A DNA stretch of 21,756 bases, taken from NCBI GenBank assembly GCA_051530055.1, contig JBMGUZ010000047.1, positions 1 to 21,756 of the forward strand, in the 5' to 3' direction. The stretch's first letter is position 1. Every line of letters starts with the position of its first letter. The position numbers and the translations under genes are program-made. The notes below the pieces were generated by a model. It was given only the letters and a program-made list of their open reading frames with translations. It had not been told where the DNA came from and made no database searches. This document shows positions 8,506-17,300 of the stretch, piece by piece. Source of the DNA: Neoechinorhynchus agilis (lineage: Eukaryota > Acanthocephala).

Positions 8506-8548
8506 GGGCACACTCGATAGATTAAAATTTTGTGTCGACAGTGTGCCC
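8506..8548. repeat. Short inverted repeat
   Basis: gggcacact at 8506-8514 pairs with agtgtgccc at 8540-8548, and a second inner pair (cga/tcg) extends the stem, with a loop of about 20 bases. It lies about 220 bp upstream of the GPDH start. It could be an operator-like site or a repeat scrap; function unknown. Confidence 0.5.
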
Positions 8549-8749
8549 AGATGAGATTGTTATTCCGTAAATGTTTCGAAAAAAATTCATAATTGTTATT
8601 CTAGTGAGCCTATTTTTTTAGACGTTTCAACAATAGTTCGATGCTCAAGTGATTTTTTTAAATGAGTTGAATTTCGTTTGACACATCAGAAGGAACCACG
8701 CGCGCAATTCTTGACTTGCGTTTGAGTGAGTTTAGAAATTTCCGCCTCT

Positions 8750-8763
8750 TGCCACTCATTCAG
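8750..8763 (+). promoter_or_regulatory. Acceptor just upstream of GPDH start
   Basis: The sequence ccactcattcag ends in AG at 8762-8763, three bases before the ATG at 8767. The upstream in-frame stretch back to 8716 has no ATG. The spacing fits spliced-leader addition, as for TIM17 and CDK7. Confidence 0.5.
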
Positions 8764-8766
8764 AAA

Positions 8767-11386
8767 ATGTCCTATATCTTTGCGAGCCGTCGAAGATTAT
8801 TGATCGGCATTGTTACACTCGGAGTTGGAACAATGGCTTATTATTTGTCAACTCGTCGACGTCCGACGAAAAGGGTCTATGTCCCCAAACGTGACTGTAC
8901 GAGTGTTTCAAGAGAAGGTGTTTTAAATACGCTCAGTACGGATAAGACGACTGTATATGATTTGGTTGTAATTGGAGGAGGGGCAACAGGCTCGGGAGTT
9001 GCTTTTGATGCTGTTTCCCGAGGTTTAAAAGTAGCTTTGCTTGAACAAGGCGACTTCGGTTCGGGCACCAGCAGCAGAAGCACAAAACTTATCCATGGAG
9101 GCGTTAGGTATCTTCAAAAAGCCGTTCTAAGCCTTGATTACAAGCAATACAAAATGGTTAAGGAAGCGCTAGTGGAAAGAACCAGACTTATCGAACTTGC
9201 GCCCCATCTCGCTAATCCTTTACCCATTCTCGTTCCGATTTACAAGTACTGGCAGATTCCGTATTTCTGGATCGGATTTAAAGTGTACGATATGATTGCT
9301 CATTTGCATGGAGATCAGCTTCCTTTGAGTTATTTTGCTTCACGAAAGACGACGCTTGAACATTTTCCTAATTTAAACGAAAAAGGACTCGTTGGAGCCG
9401 TCGTATACTATGACGGTCAGCACAACGATTCAATGATGAACGTGTCGATTGCAATGTCGGCTTTGGAGATGGGTGCTGATGTCGTGAACTACGTAGAGGC
9501 GGAGAAGATTGAGAAACTCGACGGATTCGCGAGTATCCAGTGCTTTGATACAATTGGACGCGAAAAGTTTTCTATTCGTGGTAGATTAGGAATCTGTATT
9601 TTTTAATGTTAACCGTTGAATAATTGGTTTTTAGGGATTTTTCTTCATGTGTTTCTCTTAATGAATAGATTCACTGGCGTTCAAATGTGGAAATAGTGAT
9701 TTTTCCTTAAATTATTCAGCGGCGAAGTCGAAAAATGTGGAATGTTATTCCGATGATTTACATTTTGAAAATCATTTCTTGGATTTTTATAGAATCGTAG
9801 ACTTTTGGATTTAAATTTATCCATTCCTGAAACCGTCCTTCGTCAATGAAAATCATTCAAAAATCCAAAGTTCCGGATGATCAGAATTACCCGACTCATA
9901 TTGAAAAGTTCATTCAAGCCTTTTTGTTTCAGCTTCAAAAAGCCAGTAATTTCTTATATAATTTTGAAGCCGCTAATTCTTCTTTGTCTAAGGAATGATT
10001 TTAATTTTATCTTATGTTTGACTAGTCGTTTACATTTTCTCTCCTAGTGTTAGGAAAATCCTTTACACGGCTAATTCAATCGCTTGCGTGCACAAGGAAG
10101 CTTATTAATCCGTGTAAGCAACACTTAGAGAAAAAGGAATGATTTTAAGCAGACTAATAATGGATATTCTTCTAAAAAATGTCGATTCCTAATTCAAATG
10201 CATTGTCAATGCGACAGGTCCTCTAACTGATCACATTAGATGCGACCTCTACGATCGAACTCTAACGTCCATTTGTCGGCCTTCAAGCGGTGTTCATATA
10301 AGCTTACCTGGTTCATACGGTTCTCCTCATTTCGGTCTTCTTGACCCCGACACTACTGATGGACGAGTGATATTTTCACTCCCTTGGCAAGGCGGAATAA
10401 TCGCAGGTACGCGTAAACTGTAAAAAAAGTTCAATAAAAAACTTGAAGGAACGACTGATGAGCCTTGTGAAGTCCGCAAAGACAGACCTTATTGTATTCC
10501 TTCAAAAGATGATGTCGATCTTATTTTAAATGAACTTCAAAGATATTTAAAATTCAAGGGCTAGTATTACCTTAATTTCAAAATTTAATTTTTTGCAATT
10601 TAGTTCGTCATGAGGATGTGAAGAGTGCGTGGTCGGGTGTGCGACCATTAGTTGTTGATGCAACCAAGGACATTGGAGATACTAAGGACATTGCTCGGAA
10701 CCACGTCGTGGAAGTTTGCAAAGATGGGAAAACAGCTCCTTTAGTGACTATAGCGGGAGGGAAATGGACCACATATAGAGCAATGGCTGAGGATGCAGTA
10801 GATGCTGCCGTCAATGCTGCTTGTCTGAAGCCGGAAAAAGAGTGCCAGACAAAATTAATGGGGATCATTGGTGGAGATTTCGATGCGCCTATTAATTTGG
10901 ATGAGAAAGATGTGAGAGTTTTAGTCATCGAATTGTTACTATTATCGATTTAGATAGCTGATCATTTGCATCATACATACGGATCTCGAGCACGTACCGT
11001 TGTTTCTTTATGTAAATTAAAGAAAAACGGATCTTTTGAACGTTTACATGCGGATTTACCTTATGTTGACGGCGAGGTTTTTTTTCGACAAAACAAATGA
11101 AAAATTGGAAAATTGCGTTTAGGTGAGATATGCAATTCGCCAACACGCTAGACATGTATCCGATGTGATCGCCTATCGATTGCGATTGGCGTTTGTTGAT
11201 CGTCTAAAGGCTAAAGAATGCATCCAAAAAGTAGCCGAGATAATGGCCGAAGAACTTTCATGGCCATCTGAAATCGTAGAGGTTAGTCATCGAATATCAC
11301 TTTGATTTATATTTTAAAAAGTTTGAATTTAGGCTCAAAAACGTGGAGCGTTTATATTTGTAGATGAAGATATGAACTTTCATTGA
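8767..11386 (+). CDS. GPD2: Mitochondrial glycerol-3-phosphate dehydrogenase (FAD)
   Basis: Proposed exons: 8767-9580, about 10194-10406, 10449-10559, 10604-10911, 10954-11076, 11123-11281, 11333-11386, about 593 residues. The enzyme oxidises glycerol 3-phosphate to dihydroxyacetone phosphate at the outer face of the inner membrane and feeds electrons to ubiquinone. Visible: an Arg-rich N-terminus with a membrane segment at about 11-27 (import signal/anchor), FAD-binding VVIGGGATGSG (67-77), GTSSRSTKLIHGGVRYL (100-116), then VNATGP, SGVHI, GLLDPDTTDGRVIFSLPWQ, WSGVRPLV, RNHVV and IAGGKWTTYR, all family signatures, and the C-terminal DAO domain up to LSWPSEIVE. It stops 17 residues later, without the EF-hand calcium region of vertebrate GPD2. 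Intron 1 has no canonical acceptor and intron 3 is GC-AG; other introns are 42-51 bp and GT-AG. Whether this copy is fully functional depends on intron 1. Confidence 0.93.
9990..10148. mobile_element. Small hairpin insertion in GPDH intron 1
   Basis: The 15-base direct repeat aaggaatgattttaa at 9990-10004 and 10134-10148 brackets 129 bp (10005-10133). The insert contains an imperfect hairpin: ttacacgg (10063-10070) pairs with ccgtgtaa (10110-10117), and ttctctcctagtgtt (10037-10051) pairs loosely with about 10119-10132. This looks like a small non-autonomous insertion with a target duplication. It accounts for much of why intron 1, about 613 bp, is far longer than the gene's other introns. 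Confidence 0.65.
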
Positions 11387-11695
11387 AATGCTTTAGATTA
11401 TCAATAAGAGAGTAATTGCTTTCTTTGTTTTCGATATAATAATGTTGGACATTGATTTAAATGAGTGAACTTTAAGAAAAAGCGATTCCGAACAACCAAG
11501 AGAAAAATCTTACTGGATGAGGTAGTTGGAGATGTGGTGATCATAATCCCATGGATAGAAGATACTTCATTAGCCTCGCCTAATCATTCAATGTTGTGTT
11601 ACGCAAACACACTTCGAAAACTTACAAACATTGGCTGATTGGGCAAGGCTTCCCCGTGTAATCTTTTATCCGAGGGATTTTGATCAAAGAATATA
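11387..11695. other. GPDH 3' flank
   Basis: Presumed 3' UTR and spacer. A 55-codon open stretch on the + strand at about 11474-11638 (starts FKKKRFRTTKRK) has no recognised homologue and no clear start or splice sites, so I do not call it a gene. Confidence 0.4.
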
Positions 11696-12692
11696 CAGTC
11701 GATTCCGCTTAATTGGGACGCATAGGGGGCCCAGGCTTTTTGTCCCAATTAAGCGGCTGTCCCGATTAAGCGAAGTTCACTTTTAAAGAAATTAATTTGA
11801 TTGGTTTTGGGAACAAGGTCATTAACCAGTAACACACAAAATTAAACAATGCATATTTTTAAATAATTTTATTTTATAAAATCTTGAAAACTTTATATAT
11901 AGGTACATTATGAATATGTATGTATTTTAAATCTAAAGAAATCCTTAATAAAATATTTAATTGGTAGATACATACTAATTCAATGGAAAAATAAGTCAAG
12001 TGTAGTCTGTCTTTTGTTTTTGTGACAGTTGGCCCTGCCTGTCCTTCTTGTAATTCGAATTCCTTGCGCAGTTGACTTTCTTGTCGTAAGACACGCGATA
12101 TAGTAGATTTTGGTACACCAGTTATCTCAGCGAGCCGACGATAACTTGTATTAAACGGATGGCTTTTTATTTTATCAAGCAAGGCAATTTTATTGGTAAG
12201 TGACAAATCGTTCCTTGGCATTTTAGAAAGGGTAAATTTTAAAAAAAATACAATTGACAAAAAATAGCTTCACGCGGGAGGTGATTGGTAATCGAATGTC
12301 CGCTGCACCGGCTCGGAAGTAAAAGATTGTAAATGTGGATATGAGGCCGCCACGGCTTTATAAAACGCGGGAGTCGGGTTCAGAAAGAAGCCGTCTTTCT
12401 GGCTTTCCCGGGATTTAGGAGGGGGTTGTGTTTGTTTTTCCGCTGCAGCGGCTCGGTTAAACTAAAACTCAGTAAAAACAAAATCAGTTAATAGATACTC
12501 TACTGTACTTTTTTTTTCTTTTTTTTTATTTTTTTTTATTTTTTCTTTTTTTTTCTAAATCTTAAATTTACTGTCCCAATTAAATATACAAATTTACTAT
12601 TGGTTCCTTGGTTTGGTTTCCGCTCTTTGAGATTTGTCCCAAATAAGCGGCTGTCCCGATTAAGCGGTGTCCCAATTAAGCGGAATCCACTG
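11696..12692 (-). mobile_element. Short Tigger/pogo-type DNA transposon
   Basis: A 997-bp element between TA dinucleotides (11694-11695 and 12693-12694), the target duplication of Tc1/mariner-pogo transposons. Terminal inverted repeats: cagtcgattccgcttaattg at the left and the reverse complement of the right end, cagtggattccgcttaattg, differ at one of 20 bases. Sub-terminal repeats of cccgattaagcg and cccaattaagcg occur just inside both ends (11745-11775, 12640-12682). The body has a poly-T tract at about 12509-12556 and, on the minus strand, only the DNA-binding part of a transposase. Lacking the DDE catalytic domain, it could move only with help in trans. Confidence 0.9.
11874..12221 (-). 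CDS. Truncated pogo/Tigger transposase, CENP-B-type HTH only
   Basis: Minus-strand frame of 115 residues from the ATG at 12221. Residues 1-55 read MPRNDLSLTNKIALLDKIK, then RRLAEITGVPKSTISRVLR, a helix-turn-helix of the CENP-B N-terminal/Psq kind that binds the terminal repeats in pogo and Tigger transposases. QLRKEFE follows as in the family, but after about residue 75 the sequence turns into AT-rich, hydrophobic read-through (YIHIHNVPIYKVFKIL), and neither the second CENP-B domain nor the DDE domain is there. The frame extends 13 codons further upstream to 12260, but MPRN is the usual kind of start. A TATA-like box (tttataaa, about 12357-12364) lies 140 bp upstream on the minus strand. It may be inert or may act as a DNA-binding competitor. 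Confidence 0.75.
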   Translation of the reverse strand: MPRNDLSLTNKIALLDKIKSHPFNTSYRRLAEITGVPKSTISRVLRQESQLRKEFELQEGQAGPTVTKTKDRLHLTYFSIELVCIYQLNILLRISLDLKYIHIHNVPIYKVFKIL

Positions 12693-12694
12693 TA

Positions 12695-13139
12695 TATTTT
12701 TCACACGGTTTAACGATTTCCAGACTATCATGTCATTTAAGTTCCGGGAAGTGCGTTATTTTTTAGACTAGAGACACCTAGTGGTTATGGAAAAATTAAA
12801 TACATTTCCATCGGTTATTGAGAGTCGAGTATTTGCTACCTGTTTCACAAGAATTTCTCATTTTAGGTGACATTATGAACTAGCGAATGACAAGAACATC
12901 TGTCAGTTCCGCTCCTTAGCCTTCTCATATCGCGATTTAAATTCTAAGTGTCAAAGTTGAAGGTTTTGGAGCCATTCGCTAAAGTCGTTTTAAGTAGAGT
13001 TAGCAAAAACAATTTCGGCTTGGGACATTTTAGCATGTGAAACCTAATTAGTTTGCTTGTTAAAGAACCACACACACTAAAAAATGAAACTTTAATTTAA
13101 TGACCTATAGCATTGAAAATTAGGTCGAAAAGGGTATGA
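12695..13139. other. Spacer, nothing recognised
   Basis: No long frame, repeat or RNA pattern that I can support between the Tigger element and the repeat dimer. Confidence 0.4.
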
Positions 13140-13410
13140 GCGGACATGCGTTTCCCAAACATCGGGAATGGCGATAATATAGTTGTCATAATCCCGGTTA
13201 AAAAATATTTTAGTTGATGGAGATATTTACCGTCTAGCGACGTGTTAAATAACACTAAAAAGCGCAACAAACCGAAGAAGGTGAGTGGACATAAGGTCCC
13301 CGAACCTCGTAAATGGCGATGTTGTCATAATCCCGGATAAAAATATTTCAGTTAATGGAGATATTTACCGGCCAGCGACGTGTCAAATAGCAATGAAAAA
13401 CGCAACGAAG
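13140..13410 (+). repeat. Direct dimer of dispersed ~140-bp repeat
   Basis: Two head-to-tail copies: gttgtcataatcccgg begins at 13183 and again at 13322 (139 bp apart), and ggacat occurs at 13142 and 13287. Shared blocks include gatggagatatttaccg-like and cagcgacgtgt-like segments. The second copy is closer to the inverted copy at 4890-5017 than to its own neighbour. Confidence 0.85.
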
Positions 13411-13714
13411 ATTGAGGGACTTCGTTTTCAATGTCGCAAATGCCATTTAAGAGGAACGTGACATGATTTTCATTCGTTGAGTGATTGCTTAGATCGATCA
13501 TGACAGTTTCTGAAGATAAATCTAGGTATTTTGTAACCAAATCAAATACTTGTTTGTGCAAGATGGTTAGCGAAACTGCGAAGCGGATTGCGAAGGATCG
13601 TATAAAAGGCAAATATAGTAAGCTTAGCGCTTCAACAATTGAAACTAGCGATATAAGAGATGTGACAATTCTATAATGTTAGTGTGACATGCATACAGAA
13701 GGCACGATGAACGA
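13411..13714. other. Unassigned stretch before PLE remnant
   Basis: A plus-strand frame at 13485-13676 (63 codons, with KRIAKDRIKGKYSKL) and an overlapping minus-strand frame at 13352-13612 are open, but neither matches a family I know. The minus frame runs into the repeat dimer. It may be the N-terminal side of the PLE that follows; not supported. Confidence 0.3.
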
Positions 13715-13815
13715 CTTTAACGAGGACCATCATTTGCACCTTCGGAGAAACTGACGGACCTAAACATTACGCAGCACAAGAAGATATATGAGGCAGCTGC
13801 ATGAGCACTGATTTT

Positions 13816-13914
13816 TGACGAAATATAACAATGCGATTTTCGACGTTTATCATATAGCTATCGTTTATCGATTATGTCTACTTAGTTCATCTCGACGCGC
13901 TGATTCCAAATCTG
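13816..13914 (-). repeat. Inverted scrap of the 454-bp satellite
   Basis: Read on the minus strand this segment gives cagatttggaatcagcgcg, then gagatgaacta and, further on, cgaaaatcgcattgttatat, matching the satellite unit (cagatttggaatcagcgcg, agatgtacta, ggaaatcgcattatcatat) in the same order. It lies about 400 bp outside the array in the opposite orientation and is diverged like the leftmost units. Confidence 0.8.
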
Positions 13915-14070
13915 GGCTGTTTCCCCTTGACATTCAACGAATTTGCCTATAAAGTCGGTCGCTACCGACGTACGGGATTCTACTCTTTCGAATGGTTTTC
14001 AAGTGCACCTTCTTTAAATAAAGCGACCGACTTTATAGGCATATTCGTTGACTGTCAATGGGAAACAGCC
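13915..14070. repeat. 49-bp inverted repeat in PLE reverse transcriptase
   Basis: 13915-13963 is the reverse complement of 14022-14070 with few mismatches (ctgtttccc, gacattcaacgaat, cctataaagtcggtcgct), separated by 58 bp. The right arm is part of the RT coding sequence, so the left arm is an inverted duplicate of it. Confidence 0.85.
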
Positions 14071-14320
14071 TTGCTTCCGTCTTGGCGATGATTTTCCTCG
14101 ATGATCTGGAAAATCAGTGCGCCTCTCTATATCTAATGTCGAGCCAGATTTATCTCCGCTATGTGGATGATGTGCTGTTCACTACAGATAGGATTGTGAG
14201 TTCGATGACGTGGAAAAGAGTTTGAATTCTATGGATTCTACTGAAGGGGTTAAGCAGACGCGAGACAAACCGTCGGATTATCTACCCATCTCAGGACAGC
14301 ACTAGTTTGCTCAGCTGTAT

Positions 14321-17300
14321 TATTAACGTCGGAAATCGCATGATCATATTTGGTCAAAAGTCACAAGAGTGAAAGATCACTAAATTTGCAAGATTCATTA
14401 TAATTAGATAACACCATTGAAATTAGCGCATGAGATATGCTCAAATTGTTTTATCATTTCGCAACCACTTTTAAGAACCATGTATTCAACTCAGGTGTCT
14501 TTATTGGACCTCGAGTTTAAAACCAAGTGTCAAACTTTAACCATCCACAAAAACCAGCTATTGCAGGAAAATTCAGCGTATAAAGTAGATCTAGAAAAGT
14601 TAATTTTATCTGAAATTTATTGACGTTTCAATATCAATAATCAAGGTTATTAGTCTTAAAATTGAACCACGAATAACTCAAGAACCATGACAGCTACTGC
14701 AAATCCGAATACGGATTTGGAATCAGCGCGCTATGGTGTACTAAATGAACATGTTCAGGAAACCACAGCTGCAATATTCGAATCGGAAATCGCATTATAA
14801 TATTTGGTAAATAGTCACAAGAGTGAAAGGTTGCTAAATTTGCACGATTCATTAAAATTGGAAAACACCATTGTAAATCAGAGCATTAGATATGCTCAAA
14901 ATGTTTTATCATTTCGTAACAACTTACGAGTACCAGAGATTTAATTCAGGTGTCTTTTATGAACTTAGATCCTTAAACTTAGTGTAAAAATTTAAAAAGC
15001 CACATCAGACCGTTATTGCAGGTGAATTCAGCGTCAAAAATAGATCTAGAAAAGTTAATTTGATCTTACATTGATGTTTAAATATCAATAATCAAGGTAG
15101 CTTGTATAAAAATTGAACAGCGAATAACTCAAGAACCATAATAGCTATCGAGAACACGACAGATTTGGAATCAGCGCGTGAAGATGTACCAAATTAGCAT
15201 ATTCCGTACACTACAGCCGTAATATTCGCATCGGAAATCGCAATATCATATTTTGCCAATATTCACAATAGGGAAAAATCACTAAATTTGCAAGAATCAT
15301 TAAAATAAGATAATACCATTGAAATCAGCGCATTTGATATGCTCAAAATGTTTTTTGTATTTCGTAACAACTTTCGAGCACAACAGATTTAACTGAGGTG
15401 TCTTTTATGAACTTCAATCCTAAAACTAAGTGTCGAAATTTAGCAAGCAACATCAAACCGTTATTCCAGGTGAATTCAGCGTCAAAAGTAGATCTAGAAA
15501 AGTTTATTTTATCTTAAATTTATTAACGTTTTAATATCAATAATCCAGGTAGTTTGTCTCAAAATTGAACAGCGAATAACTCAAGAACCATGAAAACTAT
15601 CGCAAATCCGAAAGCAGATTTGGAATCAGCGCGTTAAGATGTACTAAATTAGCTGATTCCGTACACTACAGCCGTAATATTCGCGTCGGAAATCGCATTA
15701 TCATATTTTGACAATATTCACAAGAGGGAAAAATCACTAAATTTGCAAGAATCATTAAAATAAGATAACACCATTGAAATTAGCGCATTAGATATGCTCA
15801 AAATGTTTTTGTATTTCGTCACAACTTTCGAGATCAACAGATTTAATTCAGGTGTCTTTTATCAACTTTAACCCTTAAACTAAGTGTCAAAATTTAACAA
15901 GTAACATCAAACCGTAACGGCGTCAAACGTATATCTAGAGAAGTTATTTTGATCTAAAATTGATTTTTGTTTTAATATCAATAATCAAGGTAGTTGGTCT
16001 CGAAATTTAACAACAAATAACTCAAGAACCATGGAAACTATCGCAAATCCGTTAACAGATATGGAATCAGCGCGTTAAGATGTACTAAATTAGCTGACTC
16101 CGTGCACAACAGCTGTAATATTCGCATCGGAAATCGCATTGTCATATTTTGCCAACATTCACGAGAGTGAAAGATCACTAAAATTTGCAGGAATTTTTAA
16201 AATAAGATAACACCATTGAAATCAACGAATTAGATATGCTCAAAATGTTTTTGTATTTCATAACAACTTTCGACCACCACAGATTTAATTCGGATGTCTT
16301 TTATCAACTTCAATCCTAAAACTAAGTGTAAAAATTAAACGAGCAACATTAAACCGTTATGGCAGGTGAATTCAGCGTCAAAAGTAGACCTAGAAAAATT
16401 AATTTGATCTTAAATTGATTGATGTTTTAATATCAATAATCAAGGTAGTTGGTCTCAAAATGTAACAACAAATAACTCAAGAACCATGATAGCTATCGCA
16501 AATCCGAAAACAGATTTGGAATCAGCGCGTTAAGGTGTACAACACTAGCTGATTTCGTACACTACAGATGTAATATTCGCGTCGGAAATCGCATTATCAT
16601 ATTTTGCCAATATTCACAAGGGGGAAAAATAACTAAATTTGCAAGAATCATTAAAATCGGAATAACCCATTGAAATCAACGCATTAGATATGCTCAAAAT
16701 GTTTTTGTATTTCGTAACAACTTTCGAGCACAACAGATTTAACTGAGGTGTCTTTTATGAACTTCAATCCTCAAACTAAGTGTCAAAATTTAACAAGCAA
16801 CATCAAACCGTTATTGCAGGTGAAATCAGCGTCAAAAGTAGATCTAGAAAAGTTAATTTGATCTTAAATTGATTGATGTTTTAATATCAATAATCAAGGT
16901 TGTTGGTCTCAATATGTAACAACAAATAACTCAAGAACCATGATAGCTATCGCAAATCCGAAAACAGATTTGGAATCAGCGCGTTAAGGTGTACTAAATT
17001 AGCTGATTCCGTACGCTACAGCTAAAACATTCGCATCGGAAATCGCATTATCATATTTTGCCAATATTCACAAGAGGGAAAAAATCACTAAATTTGCAAG
17101 AATCATTAAAATTAGATAACACCATTGAAATCACCGCATCAGATATGCTCAAAATGTTTTTTTGGTATTTTATAACAACTTTCGAGCAAAACAGATTCAA
17201 CTGAGGTGTCTTTTATGAACTTCAATCCTAAAACTACGTGTAAAACTTTAACAAGCAACATCAAGCCGTTAGGGCTGGTGAATTCAGCATTAAAAGTAGA

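Larger units (their letters stand above)
13715..14310 (+). mobile_element. Penelope-like element remnant, reverse transcriptase part
   Basis: Plus-strand fragments in more than one frame match the PLE reverse transcriptase. GPSFAPSEKLTDLNI at about 13730-13775 resembles the conserved GpnFa..p...d block. MGNSLASVLAMIFLDDLE at about 14058-14111 is RT motif 4 (MGNSLSPvLA-like). YLRYVDDVLFTT at about 14151-14186 carries the catalytic YVDD. SLNSMDSTEGVKQTRDK downstream fits the post-YVDD region of PLEs. The remnant is interrupted by an inverted insertion (13816-13963) and is plainly inactive. Its right end abuts the satellite. Confidence 0.8.

Noticed and set aside
10455-10462. ctgatgag, the hammerhead ribozyme core motif, of interest because PLE ends can carry hammerheads
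   Set aside because: It lies inside GPDH exon 3 coding for a conserved segment, and no matching GAAA stem arrangement is nearby.
11474-11638. 55-codon basic open stretch after GPDH, considered as an extra exon
   Set aside because: No EF-hand or other known motif, and the GPDH frame already ends with a stop at 11384-11386 after a normal last intron.
13352-13676. Overlapping opposite-strand frames
   Set aside because: No family match, and the minus-strand one extends into a dispersed repeat.
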